A stretch of DNA of 64,000 bases from Bacillota bacterium (lineage in GTDB: Bacteria > Bacillota > Clostridia > Lachnospirales > Lachnospiraceae): positions 62,001 to 126,000 of the forward strand of contig JAEZKU010000017.1 of assembly GCA_023436065.1 (NCBI GenBank), written 5' to 3'. The translations under genes were made by a program, and so were the position numbers. The notes below the pieces were generated by a model. The model saw only the letters and a list, made by a program, of their open reading frames with translations, was not told where the DNA came from and did no database searches. Below are positions 53,995 through 63,102 of the stretch, in pieces. Numbering within the stretch: the first letter of the stretch is position 1; the number at the start of each line of letters is the position of its first letter.

Positions 53995-55269
53995 CTATAT
54001 ATTAAGAATAAATCTGGCAGTAAAAATGCCATTCTTTGCTTCGAAGAATTTCGTTCCCGAAAAACGTTGAACCGTATAAGCTATGCTTCTGGTACCGACA
54101 CCTCCACCCACTTTGGAGGAAACCGGCATATCATTCTCAAAGACCACTTCATTGCTACAGGAATTGGTTACACTGATTGCAAGACGCCTGCCGTTATAGC
54201 GCGCTTCTACTTTAATGAATTTTTTCGTATCGTCACTCAGCTTTATACAGGCTTCGTATGCATTTTCCACTGCATTTGAGAATAATGCGGAAAGCTCCAT
54301 GGGTTCGATGGACAGCTTCTCCGGCACGTCCGTCAATACCTCTATCTCAATGCCGGCCTTCATGGAACGCTCTACCCATAGACAGAGGATACTGTTCACT
54401 GCAGTGTGCATACAATATACCTTTTTCGGAATCTGCTCCATGCCGATCTGTTCCTTCAGATAATCAAGTGCGCGATCCACATTACCGGATTCTATCAACT
54501 CAATCAGCTGCCGTGTATTGTGTCTGAGATCATGCCATCTGCGGTTTGATATTTCTGCTGCCTCCCTTTGACGTTCAAACTGCTCCAGCTGTGCTTTATT
54601 CTGCAGGGCGAGAATTCGCTGCTGCTCCTGCATCAGATACTTATCATGCAGTTGATTTAAGACATAATTGAACACGAAAAAGATGGCCACCATCATCAGA
54701 AGAATTAAAAAGCCAATCATAGCGATATGAATGTAATCGCCGGTATTGGTAAAAATCATATATTGATAACCTAAAATGATTAAACCGATAATCGGCAGAA
54801 TACAAAACATGCCCCATCCCTGTTTCAGCTCATCCTGTATCTGAAGGTAACGCTTTCTGACACGGAAATGAATTAGAATGATCAATACGGAAAAGATAAC
54901 CACTCTGATCAGATTATACCAGAAATACCCCCCTCCAATAAAATGAGACATCCATATGGAAGGAAGAGAAATTGCAAAGCTTATAAATATTGTGACGAGA
55001 AGTGTAAAAAGATCCCTGAAGTCACGCCTTGCTGACAGCCAATAAAAGGTAAGAAAGGCCGGAACATCCATAAATAAAAAGAAATACTTAGCATATGCCG
55101 CCAAGCCGTAGTTCTCTAAAACTGCTCCGCATATGACCGTCTGAACGATCAATTCGATCAACAGAATCAGATATAAATTCTTAATCTTCCTAAGCCGGCT
55201 CAATTCCAGTATAGTGATCTGCCCAGTTACGAGAGTAATAACAGGCGTTAATATCGTAAAAATATCCAT
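53995..55269 (-). CDS. GHKL sensor histidine kinase
   Basis: Membrane sensor of 424 residues. Six or so spans occupy residues 1-210, followed by a coiled coil (LMQEQQRILALQNKAQLEQFERQRE), the phospho-acceptor in RRWHDLRHNTRQLIELI and a GHKL ATPase domain with N box LFSNAVENAYEAC and G box VGGGVGTRSI. It belongs to the AgrC/NatK-like group that typically senses peptides, though no AgrD or AgrB gene is adjacent. Its partner is the LytTR regulator immediately downstream. Confidence 0.93.
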   Translation of the reverse strand: MDIFTILTPVITLVTGQITILELSRLRKIKNLYLILLIELIVQTVICGAVLENYGLAAYAKYFFLFMDVPAFLTFYWLSARRDFRDLFTLLVTIFISFAISLPSIWMSHFIGGGYFWYNLIRVVIFSVLIILIHFRVRKRYLQIQDELKQGWGMFCILPIIGLIILGYQYMIFTNTGDYIHIAMIGFLILLMMVAIFFVFNYVLNQLHDKYLMQEQQRILALQNKAQLEQFERQREAAEISNRRWHDLRHNTRQLIELIESGNVDRALDYLKEQIGMEQIPKKVYCMHTAVNSILCLWVERSMKAGIEIEVLTDVPEKLSIEPMELSALFSNAVENAYEACIKLSDDTKKFIKVEARYNGRRLAISVTNSCSNEVVFENDMPVSSKVGGGVGTRSIAYTVQRFSGTKFFEAKNGIFTARFILNI

Positions 55270-55346
55270 AGTCGAGACCTTCCGTCAATCAGGTATAATC
55301 ATTTCATTTTTATGGATAATTATAATCCATTATTAAACATTTTTCA

Positions 55347-55386
55347 ACAAAAAAAGCCGACCTTGCATTACTGCAGAAGTCGACTT
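55347..55386 (-). terminator. Terminator of the GH8-GH94 operon
   Basis: On the minus strand AAGTCGACTT pairs with AAGGTCGGCTT (with two G-U pairs) around a 12-base loop and is followed by TTTTTTTG. It lies 13 bases after the GH94 stop. Confidence 0.88.
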
Positions 55387-55398
55387 TCGATTATCCTA

Positions 55399-57795
55399 CT
55401 ACATTACTAAAAGGATATCATTCTCATCCTTCATCATAGCTTCGGGCAGGTAGTTCTTCTCCTGTCTGACACCATTCACATAAAATTCCTGATATCCGCT
55501 CTCAGCACCATTCGGATTCTGAACCGTGATATTCAGCTTCTTCCCACGGAAGTTCTTGTTGATGGTAAACTCCTTCCAGTCACTCGGGATACTCGGAGCA
55601 ATGAGCAGACCGTTCAAATCAGGTCTCATTCCGAGGATACCCTCCACACATCCAACCATGACTGTGGATGCAGTTCCTGTCAACCAGTGAGTATGAGAAC
55701 GTCCATGGTAAGGGCTCTCATCTGCCTCTGTAAACTGTCCGTGAACATAGGGTTCCATAACACGAATCTCCGCATAATCGTTCTGGGTAGCAGGACAGGT
55801 TTCCGTAAAGTATTCAAATGCCCTGTTACCATGTCCCATTAAGGCTTCCGCCAGGATGATCCAACCCTGCGGCTGAGAGAAAATTCCTCCATTCTCCTTG
55901 GTGGAAGGATTGAACAGAATAGCCAGCGCACCATCAAAAGCATGATCTACATAGGAGGGAGCCATGGTTCTTACTCCAAACTTCGTATTTAATTCTCTAT
56001 GCACACTTTCCAATGCCAATTCAGCCTGCTCTTTGGAAGCATGTCCGCTGATGACAGACCAGGACTGCGGATTCACCCACATGCTTGCCTCAGGATCCTT
56101 CTTTGAGCCAATTACCTGACCATCCTCCTTAAAGCCTCGGATGAAACGGTCATCTTCCCAGCAATACTTATTCAGTGTATCTCCCAGTTCCTTCTGTACC
56201 TTATCCAGATATGCGATATACTCAGAGTCGTTTCTATCCTCGGCAATATTACGAATTACACTCATGGCATAATAAAGCTGGAAGGCAACGAAGGTGGATT
56301 CACCCTTCTTACCAAGTCTCAGACAATCATTCCAGTCGGCATGTAATCCTGCTGGCATATTGTGTACGCTGAGGCGTTCCATAGAGAACATGATGGCTCT
56401 CTTTAAGTGATCATAGACGTCTCCCTGATCCTTATTGGCATAGGGAATAACTTCGTCGAGGAAATCCTTGTCCCCGGTCTCTGCCATATATTTATATACC
56501 GTAGGGAATAACCAGAGAGCATCATCGGCACGATAAGCCGGATGTCCGGTTGCCTGTACGTAGGATGCATCATCCGGTGTATCCTCATGTCCCGCATTAT
56601 GATCAAATTTCACCAGAGGAAGACCGCCGCCGTTATCCACCTGAGCGGAGAGCATGAAACGGATCTTGTCCTTAGCCATCGTCGGATCCAGATGAATGAT
56701 ACCCTGGATATCCTGCACGGTATCACGGTATCCATAGCCGTTACGCAGACCTGCATAGATAAAGGAAGCTGCTCTGGACCAGATAAAGGTAATGAAGCAC
56801 TGGTATGCATTCCAGGTATTCAGCATTGCGTTAAAATTCTCATCAGGGGTCTGAACCTGGAAATTAGCAAGCTTGCCGTGCCAATATTCCTTAAGCTCTG
56901 CGAGCTCTGCATCCACTGTCTTTATATCGGCATAGGTATCAAGGATTACCTTTGATTCTTTATCATTCTTTTGACCCAGCAGGAAAACAAATTCCTTACT
57001 CTCTCCAGGCTGCAGGGTCATCCGGGTATGTAGAGCGCCACAGGCATTGGAGTTATAGTTCAAAGCATTATCACATGCTCCGTTTTCAACAGCAATCGGG
57101 TTATGAAAACTTCTGTATGCACCGATGAAATGCGACTTGTCACCATTATAAGAAGCAACCTGGGCACCTGCAATTCCGAAGAAGCGTTCCTTATGATTGG
57201 AGCCCTCTGCATCCTTCAGCTCATTTTCGTTGATGGTCTGCAGGATCTTGTTATTTCCCTTGAAGTAGGTCTTGGTAATGAACAGGGTATATTGCAGGTT
57301 CACCTGGTCATTTTCATAGTTGCTTTCGTTAGTAAATTCAACAAAACCAAAAGAAGAGATATTACGCGGCTTGTCACCTGCATTCTTTATGGTTACCTTC
57401 CACACCTCATGTGTTTTATTCAGAGGCACATAATAAAGCACCTCGGATTCAATCCCTTTGTACTGAGCCTTAATTGTTGTGTACGCTGTTCCATGATGGC
57501 ATTGGCTTTGGTATTCTCCCAGAGGTTTTCCAACCGGCTGCCAGGAAGCAGACCAGTAATCCTTCGTATCATCATCACGAAGATAAACATACCTTCCCGG
57601 CTTATCCTCCTGATTGAAGATATAACGGATGATTCGACCGTTTGCACCACTCTTAACAAAGCTGTATCCCCCCGCATTGTTGGAAATAATGGCGCCGTAC
57701 TCGGGTGAACCAAGGTAGTTTGCCCAGGGTGCCGGTGTGTCCGGTCTCGTAATGACATACTCCTTGTTCTTCTCGTCAAAATAACCGTAATTCAT
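55399..57795 (-). CDS. GH94 disaccharide phosphorylase
   Basis: Cytoplasmic inverting phosphorylase of 798 residues that splits a beta-linked disaccharide with phosphate to a sugar 1-phosphate. The start MNYGYFDEKNKEYVITRPDTP and NNAGGYSF are characteristic of GH94. The general acid Asp490 is in HADWNDCLRLGKKGES, and the C terminus carries LTGTASTVMVGCVEGILG and LIAPSIPSDWKEF. The general-acid position equals that of cellobiose phosphorylases. The CLRLGKKGES segment and GTAYTTIKAQY look closer to chitobiose or laminaribiose phosphorylases than to classic cellobiose enzymes, so specificity is open. The GH8 gene lies 60 bases upstream in the same operon. Confidence 0.9.
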   Translation of the reverse strand: MNYGYFDEKNKEYVITRPDTPAPWANYLGSPEYGAIISNNAGGYSFVKSGANGRIIRYIFNQEDKPGRYVYLRDDDTKDYWSASWQPVGKPLGEYQSQCHHGTAYTTIKAQYKGIESEVLYYVPLNKTHEVWKVTIKNAGDKPRNISSFGFVEFTNESNYENDQVNLQYTLFITKTYFKGNNKILQTINENELKDAEGSNHKERFFGIAGAQVASYNGDKSHFIGAYRSFHNPIAVENGACDNALNYNSNACGALHTRMTLQPGESKEFVFLLGQKNDKESKVILDTYADIKTVDAELAELKEYWHGKLANFQVQTPDENFNAMLNTWNAYQCFITFIWSRAASFIYAGLRNGYGYRDTVQDIQGIIHLDPTMAKDKIRFMLSAQVDNGGGLPLVKFDHNAGHEDTPDDASYVQATGHPAYRADDALWLFPTVYKYMAETGDKDFLDEVIPYANKDQGDVYDHLKRAIMFSMERLSVHNMPAGLHADWNDCLRLGKKGESTFVAFQLYYAMSVIRNIAEDRNDSEYIAYLDKVQKELGDTLNKYCWEDDRFIRGFKEDGQVIGSKKDPEASMWVNPQSWSVISGHASKEQAELALESVHRELNTKFGVRTMAPSYVDHAFDGALAILFNPSTKENGGIFSQPQGWIILAEALMGHGNRAFEYFTETCPATQNDYAEIRVMEPYVHGQFTEADESPYHGRSHTHWLTGTASTVMVGCVEGILGMRPDLNGLLIAPSIPSDWKEFTINKNFRGKKLNITVQNPNGAESGYQEFYVNGVRQEKNYLPEAMMKDENDILLVM

Positions 57796-57855
57796 ATAAC
57801 CTTCCTCCTTAATTATTCAGTAGCACGACAGAAAACACATCATGCTTTACTCCCA

Positions 57856-59010
57856 CTATAAAGTACTTGAAGAATCTCCCTTTTTCCATATTCTATAATT
57901 GCCGCTTAAAGCAAGTAACGCAAAAAGATAAAGACAATTATCATAATACCGCCGTTCTCCCTTACGTAGCGGTGTGTTCCAGAAAAGCTCGACGCATTCC
58001 CTGCTGTATTTTCCCTCTCCGGCCAACGCACTTTGCGCATTGGTTGCAATGATTGCAACAGGATGCAACGCCTTCTCCTTAATGATGGTACCGTCTATCT
58101 TATAAACCAAATCATTTTGTCCCTTTACTGTCTCACAGAAAAAGGTCTGGATTCTATCCGCACAATCACATTCCCATTCATCCGCGGCAAACCAGGCATA
58201 ATCAAGTCCAATATTGGCAGGAACACGATACGCATCACTGTAATAGCGCTCTCTATGGTCCTTCTTATAAGGGCTTCCGTCATAATGGGCATATTCCGGC
58301 GAAAGTCCGGTTACCGGATGGCACGCCTTCTTCAGATATTCCCTGCTTGCTTTCGCTGCTTCCTTCCAAAAATCCCTGTCCTCTTCATTTGCCCATAATG
58401 AAAACAATTCATAAAAATGCGGCAGATGGTAGGACGGATCTGAAAAATCACAATTTGGTATAAACTTGATCAGCTTATTGCTCGGTTCCCACATGGGGCA
58501 TCCCGGAGTACCATTCTCACCCTTATGAACACATTCATGCAGGATTGCTTTCGCTTCCCCTGAGTAATTATAAATACCTTCTCCATCTCCCCAACGATTG
58601 GAGGCAAAGAAAAGCGCCATAGCAAAATACTCTTCTCCATCGGGCGCCGGACCATGGGAATTCTTCTTCCCGTCCGGTTGAACTGACCAGGCAAAATAAC
58701 CGCTATTTAAACCGTAATCCATCCACATATATGTCTTCGAGAATTTCCAGAGCTTGTCGAACTCCTTCTTCCAATTCCTCTGTACACACATCATCATGGC
58801 ATAGGACATACCTTCGGTTCTGGCATCAAAGTTACCGGTATCCTCAAAATAAGCCATATCGTCCCCTATCTCATGATAGAAGCGCTCTCCCTCGGGTCCG
58901 TAGAAGATGGTCTGATAAGTCTGCTCCACCTTTTGCTCGATTTCTTTCTCATCATAACCATATTCTTTAAAAAGATTTCTGTATTCCTCGGTATAAAATG
59001 AACCTTTCAT
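57856..59010 (-). CDS. GH8 reducing-end xylose-releasing exo-oligoxylanase (Rex)
   Basis: Cytoplasmic glycoside hydrolase family 8 enzyme of 384 residues without signal peptide. FYTEEYRNLFKEYGYDEKEIEQKV, FDARTEGMSYAMMM (general acid Glu66), YFAWSVQPDGKKNSHGPAPDGEEYFAMALFFASNRWGDG and SDAYRVPANIGLDYAWF (base Asp) match the Bacillus halodurans Rex enzyme closely. It removes xylose from the reducing end of imported xylo-oligosaccharides. That fits xylB and the ROK regulator further right. GGAGGATAT precedes the ATG. Confidence 0.92.
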   Translation of the reverse strand: MKGSFYTEEYRNLFKEYGYDEKEIEQKVEQTYQTIFYGPEGERFYHEIGDDMAYFEDTGNFDARTEGMSYAMMMCVQRNWKKEFDKLWKFSKTYMWMDYGLNSGYFAWSVQPDGKKNSHGPAPDGEEYFAMALFFASNRWGDGEGIYNYSGEAKAILHECVHKGENGTPGCPMWEPSNKLIKFIPNCDFSDPSYHLPHFYELFSLWANEEDRDFWKEAAKASREYLKKACHPVTGLSPEYAHYDGSPYKKDHRERYYSDAYRVPANIGLDYAWFAADEWECDCADRIQTFFCETVKGQNDLVYKIDGTIIKEKALHPVAIIATNAQSALAGEGKYSRECVELFWNTPLRKGERRYYDNCLYLFALLALSGNYRIWKKGDSSSTL

Positions 59011-59128
59011 ATATCCTCCGATTTCTGTGCCAATAAATTAATGCTTCACAAACGCACATCAGAACTATTCTATATTGGGTTATCTGATATAACAATGGAA
59101 TTCTTTATCTACTTTTTGTGATAATTTA

Positions 59129-60004
59129 TCAAATTCTTTTCATCAGTTCTTTTAATTCCTCGACACTGAACTTATAATGTGTGTTGCAGAAATGGCAATT
59201 TACTTCGATCGGCTTGTTCTCCTCAATCATCTCATTGATTTCCTTCCGGCCTATTGAAAGGATGGCTTTCTCCACGCGATGCTTCGTACAGTTGCAGGCA
59301 AAGCTTGTAGGAAGCTTATCGAGAAGCTCTAAGCCAAAGTCACCGAGGATATACTCCAGAATCATCTCGGGAGTCATGTCCTGATCCAAGAGTTTTGTGA
59401 TACTGCTGATTTCGCTTACCTTCTTTTCCAGTCTGTCTATGACACTATCCTCAGCAAAGGGCATCAATTGAATAATAAAGCCTCCTGCACGTCTGACCGT
59501 ATTCTCCTTGTTCATCAACACACCCAGTGCCACAACGGAGGGGACCTGTTCACTTGCGGCATAATAGTAGGCGATATCCTCTGCAATCTCTCCGGATACC
59601 AGATGGGTCTGTCCGGTATACGGCTCCTTCAGCCCCAAATCCTTGATTACACTTAAGATCCCTTCTCCGACTGCTCCTCCGACATCCAGCTTTCCCTTCT
59701 CGTTGGCATGTAGTAAAACCTCAGGATTGTAAGCATACCCCTTTACCGTTCCTTTGGAATCTGCTGTTACCGTCAAGCCCTCAATGGGTCCGTTTCCTTT
59801 AATCAGAAGGGTCAGAATGTCATCCTCCCCCTTCATCATGCTACCCATAATAGCACCTGCCGTCAGTAATCTTCCGAGAGCAGCCGTTGCTACCGGGCTT
59901 GTATTATGAATGCTTCTCGCATGTTCCACCAATTCTCTGGTCGTAGCTGCAAAAGCCCTGATCTGGCTATCCGCAGCGCTTGCCCTAATGATATAATCTG
60001 TCAT
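59129..60004 (-). CDS. hslO: Hsp33 redox-regulated chaperone
   Basis: Holdase chaperone of 291 residues activated by oxidation. The N-terminal domain reads DYIIRASAADSQIRAFAATTRELVEHARSIHNTSPVATAALGRLLTAG, and the redox switch is the zinc site formed by ACNCTKHR and NCHFCNTHYKF near the C terminus (CxC and CxxC). GGGAGATTATC precedes the ATG. It follows the methyltransferase gene by 15 bases. Confidence 0.97.
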   Translation of the reverse strand: MTDYIIRASAADSQIRAFAATTRELVEHARSIHNTSPVATAALGRLLTAGAIMGSMMKGEDDILTLLIKGNGPIEGLTVTADSKGTVKGYAYNPEVLLHANEKGKLDVGGAVGEGILSVIKDLGLKEPYTGQTHLVSGEIAEDIAYYYAASEQVPSVVALGVLMNKENTVRRAGGFIIQLMPFAEDSVIDRLEKKVSEISSITKLLDQDMTPEMILEYILGDFGLELLDKLPTSFACNCTKHRVEKAILSIGRKEINEMIEENKPIEVNCHFCNTHYKFSVEELKELMKRI

Positions 60005-60019
60005 GATAATCTCCCTTTT

Positions 60020-60787
60020 CTATAAATACAGTTTACCTTCCTGCTTTTTCTCTCGTGCAATGATATACACTCTCTCGCTGTCTGCCTTCGGCTTCTTCTC
60101 AGTCAGCATATCATATACTGACACAAATTCCATTCCGGCTTCCTCAAGTAATTGCTTTACCTTCTCCAGGGAATAAGCTCGACGGTAATGGGTCTCCTCG
60201 TATCTGCGATACAGTTCCTCAGTCTCCGGTATATAGATGGTAAGGGTCACTTCATTCATCTGTTCCTCTTCATAGTAAGAGTTCTCCCAGATGAAGCTAC
60301 CTTCCTCCCTATTCTCGGCAATGGTCTGATCGCCGAGCACTTCTTCATACATATATTGTGTATCCAAATCGAAGATAAATAATCCGCCGGGGTCCAGATA
60401 ATTATTAACAAGCCGGAACACCTGCAGCAGCTCCTCTTCTGTCAGGATATAGTTCATGCTGTCACAGACACTGACTGCCGCTGCTACCGTACCATACAGT
60501 TCAAACTCCCTCATATCCTGGCACAGGTATAGGATATCATAGCCCTCAGAGCTTTTGTCTCTTGCAATTGACAGCATTTCCTCGGAATTATCGATCCCAA
60601 TCATATCAAAGCCCCTGTCCGCAAGCCGTCTGGTCATACTTCCTGTACCACAGCCCAGCTCCAACAGGAGTCCCTCTTCTATGTTAAATTTCTTTAATAA
60701 TTTCTGTACGTAGCCTGCCCATTCATCATATGGAACATTATCCATGAAAAGGTCATAGACCGATGCAAAACCTGAATATGGCTGCAT
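60020..60787 (-). CDS. Class I SAM-dependent methyltransferase
   Basis: Cytoplasmic methyltransferase of 255 residues. The SAM-binding motif I is LLLELGCGTGSMTRRLADRG, motif II MIGIDNSEEMLSIARDK and the later part ILYLCQDMREFELYGTVAAAVSVCDSMNYILT. The start MQPYSGFASVYDLFMDNVPYDEWAGYV is typical of clostridial proteins of this type. The substrate is unknown. It is translated together with hslO. Confidence 0.9.
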   Translation of the reverse strand: MQPYSGFASVYDLFMDNVPYDEWAGYVQKLLKKFNIEEGLLLELGCGTGSMTRRLADRGFDMIGIDNSEEMLSIARDKSSEGYDILYLCQDMREFELYGTVAAAVSVCDSMNYILTEEELLQVFRLVNNYLDPGGLFIFDLDTQYMYEEVLGDQTIAENREEGSFIWENSYYEEEQMNEVTLTIYIPETEELYRRYEETHYRRAYSLEKVKQLLEEAGMEFVSVYDMLTEKKPKADSERVYIIAREKKQEGKLYL

Positions 60788-60819
60788 GCTAAGCAGCTCC
60801 TTTCATAACTTGATTCATT

Positions 60820-60930
60820 ACAGTGTCAAAAACACCGCAGGTGCTTTCCTGATGGAATAGATTGATATGCAAGCTAGCTTGCTATAGCAATCTATTCCAT
60901 CAGGAAATATGCACAACATTTTGATACTGT
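60820..60930. repeat. Long nested palindrome
   Basis: Outer arms ACAGTGTCAAAA (60820-60831) and TTTTGATACTGT (60919-60930) match at 11 of 12. Inner arms TTTCCTGATGGAATAGATTG (60845-60864) and its complement at 60888-60907 match at all 20 positions. The centre is GCAAGCTAGCTTGC (60869-60882), itself palindromic. The layout resembles the element at 5860-5950 (outer and inner arms around a small hairpin), but the sequence differs. It fills part of the 395-base gap between the methyltransferase and xylB; no gene is present there. Confidence 0.8.
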
Positions 60931-61079
60931 CATCCTACCGGTATATCGATCCAGTCGGTATACATAAAACAGCAGGCTGCTTTCTCCCGCTCTGCTGTTA
61001 TAATTATCATTATTTGTGATATTTAACCGTAATTTATTCTAACATACCTAACCCGGGTTAGCAAATATAAAATACATAG

Positions 61080-61121
61080 GAAAAAGCTGCTGCCCAAAGT
61101 GATTCTTCTTAGGCAGCAGCT
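61080..61121 (-). terminator. Terminator of xylB
   Basis: On the minus strand AGCTGCTGCC and GGGCAGCAGCT pair around a 16-base loop, followed by TTTTTCC. It lies about 60 bases after the xylB stop. Confidence 0.88.
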
Positions 61122-61182
61122 CTATTACTCATTTCTTATTCCATTCTTTAAGTCTCATGGTTATGAGCAATCGCTGGAAAGC

Positions 61183-62652
61183 TTAAACCATCTTATTATA
61201 CATCTCTTTCAGACTAGGATAAATCTGTCTGAAGATCTCATACTTCTTATTGTAAAGCTCAACTTCCTTCGGATCCTGCTCAGTCGTCTTAACAACCTTA
61301 ACCAGAGTATTGCATGCTTCCTCTACGGATGCATACTTGCCACATCCAACTGCTGCAAGGATCGCAGCACCAAATGCGGGACCTTCAGAGGAATTGATCT
61401 TATCAACTTTAACATCCAGCACATCAGCGATAATCTTACACCACAGCGGGCTCTTAGCTCCTCCTCCGTTGATGCGGATTCTGTCAAGGCTGACACCGAG
61501 GGACTTCACGATTTCAAAGGAATCTCTAAGTGCAAATGCAACACCTTCAAGCATTGCCTGTGTCATATCAGCACGGGTAGTGTCCATTGTCATACCGATA
61601 AAGGTTCCTCTTGCATTCGGATTGTTATGAGGAGTTCTTTCACCCATCAGATAAGGCAGGAAGAATACATTATTCTCACCAAGCTTAGTTACAGCGCCTT
61701 CCTCGGTCTTGTAATCCTTAGTTGCAAGGATTTCTTCCACCCACCATTTACTGGAGGCAGCCGCAGAAAGCATTACGCCCATGAAATGATATTTTCCGTC
61801 TGCATGAGCAAAAGCATGCAGTGCGTTGTCAGGATCAACAGCGAATTTATCGGTAGAGATAAATACAACGCCTGAGGTTCCTAAGGATACATTGCACTTA
61901 CCATTACCAACGGTTCCCGTACCGACAGCTGCTACTGCCTGATCTCCACCACCTGCAATTACCTTTACGCTGGTAGGAAGACCTGTTTCACCGGATGCCT
62001 TCTCAGTCACGTTACCGACGATCTGATAGGACTCATGAATCTTTGCCATCTGCTCTTCCTTCAGACCACAGATTTCAAGCATTTCCTTAGACCAGCATTT
62101 ATTCTTCACATCCAGTAAAATCATACCGGAAGCATCGGATACGTCTGTGCAGTGGATGCCGGAAAGCTTATATGCAATATAATCCTTCGGCAACATTACC
62201 TTCTTAATCTTTGCAAAATTCTCAGGCTCATGCTTCTTTACCCAAAGGATCTTAGGTGCTGTAAAGCCTGTCAATGCCATGTTAGCTACATAGCTTGATA
62301 TCTTCTCACGTCCGATCTCGTTATTTAAGTAATCACACTCATCCTGGGTACGACCATCGTTCCAAAGAATCGCAGGACGAATCACATTATCATTTTCATC
62401 CAGGATAACCAACCCATGCATCTGTCCACTAAAGCTGATACCATCAATCTGTGACTTGTCAAAATCCTTCGTAAGCTCTTTTATACCGTCAACTACAGCC
62501 GAATACCAATCCTCCGGATTCTGTTCGGACCAACCGGGCTTCGGAAAATACAGCGGATACTCCCTCATAGCGATATTCTTAATGTCGCCAGCCTCATCCA
62601 TCAACAGCAACTTAACAGAAGAGGTTCCTAAATCCACACCTACATATAACAT
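61183..62652 (-). CDS. xylB: Xylulokinase
   Basis: FGGY-family kinase of 489 residues phosphorylating D-xylulose. GVDLGTSSVKLLLMDEAGD is the N-terminal ATP-phosphate motif, SGQMHGLVILDENDNVIRPAILWNDGRTQDECD is diagnostic for xylulokinase, and AGGGDQAVAAVGTG with INGGGAKSPLWCKIIADVLD complete the active site. AAAGGAGATAATGCT precedes the ATG. A strong promoter is 66 bases upstream, and the divergent ROK-family gene probably encodes its repressor. No xylose isomerase gene is in the window. Confidence 0.97.
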   Translation of the reverse strand: MLYVGVDLGTSSVKLLLMDEAGDIKNIAMREYPLYFPKPGWSEQNPEDWYSAVVDGIKELTKDFDKSQIDGISFSGQMHGLVILDENDNVIRPAILWNDGRTQDECDYLNNEIGREKISSYVANMALTGFTAPKILWVKKHEPENFAKIKKVMLPKDYIAYKLSGIHCTDVSDASGMILLDVKNKCWSKEMLEICGLKEEQMAKIHESYQIVGNVTEKASGETGLPTSVKVIAGGGDQAVAAVGTGTVGNGKCNVSLGTSGVVFISTDKFAVDPDNALHAFAHADGKYHFMGVMLSAAASSKWWVEEILATKDYKTEEGAVTKLGENNVFFLPYLMGERTPHNNPNARGTFIGMTMDTTRADMTQAMLEGVAFALRDSFEIVKSLGVSLDRIRINGGGAKSPLWCKIIADVLDVKVDKINSSEGPAFGAAILAAVGCGKYASVEEACNTLVKVVKTTEQDPKEVELYNKKYEIFRQIYPSLKEMYNKMV

Positions 62653-62717
62653 AGCATTATCTCCTTTATTTAAAGTCTTTTGGTAATTGATTTGGTGAAT
62701 AAACTATATCTAAAATT

Positions 62718-62746
62718 ACTATAGCAATTTGTTCCTTTACTGTCAA
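62718..62746 (-). promoter_or_regulatory. Promoter of xylB
   Basis: On the minus strand TTGACA (62741-62746), 17 bases, then TATAGT (62718-62723). Upstream at about 62778 is AGTTAACT within TTAGTTAACTTATAACTT, a possible regulator site, but I cannot match it to a known XylR operator. Confidence 0.75.
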
Positions 62747-62858
62747 GAGACAAGGATTAATAAATATTATTTAGATTAGTTAACTTATAACTTAGAATCC
62801 TTAATTCGTAGCTAATGATGGCCACCACGTAATTTTAACAATAGTTAATAAGTGAATC

Positions 62859-62983
62859 CGACAAAAGGTCCGGCTGTATACAGCCGGATAACTTGTACGA
62901 GAAAGTCCTCGGAAAGTCGTCTTTCCGGAGACTTTCTTGCACAAGTTTAACCATGTCACCTTTGGTGACATGGCCTTTTGTCG
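62859..62983. repeat. Cloverleaf-forming interspersed repeat, copy B
   Basis: Outer stem CGACAAAAGG (62859-62868) pairs with CCTTTTGTCG (62974-62983). Inside are CCGGCTG-TATA-CAGCCGG (62870-62887), the long arm from AACTTGT (62890) to ACAAGTT (62947) with GAGAAAGT/ACTTTCTT and CGGAAAG/CTTTCCG, and CATGTCACC-TTT-GGTGACATG (62952-62972). It has the same order and spacing as copy A at 32686. In the long arm ACTTGC/GCAAGT of copy A becomes ACTTGT/ACAAGT, and AAGGT/ACCTT becomes AAAGT/ACTTT, so both sides of the stems changed together. It lies between the divergent xylB and ROK genes. Confidence 0.85.
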
Positions 62984-63102
62984 TCGAGTCATTAAAACCC
63001 TCCCTATGTCCAGTTACTAAACAAAGTCAATATTTTCTCTTCCCAAAAAAAACAATTTATGTTAACATTAAATCAATTAATTTTTTACGAAGGGTGACTG
63101 TG

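Noticed and set aside
57103..57708. Open frame of 201 codons on the plus strand
   Set aside because: Antisense to the GH94 gene and without a ribosome site or domain pattern.
62770..62800. XylR operator at TTAGTTAACTTATAACTT
   Set aside because: A small palindrome AGTTAACT is present, but it does not match the XylR operators I know, so it was not listed as a feature.
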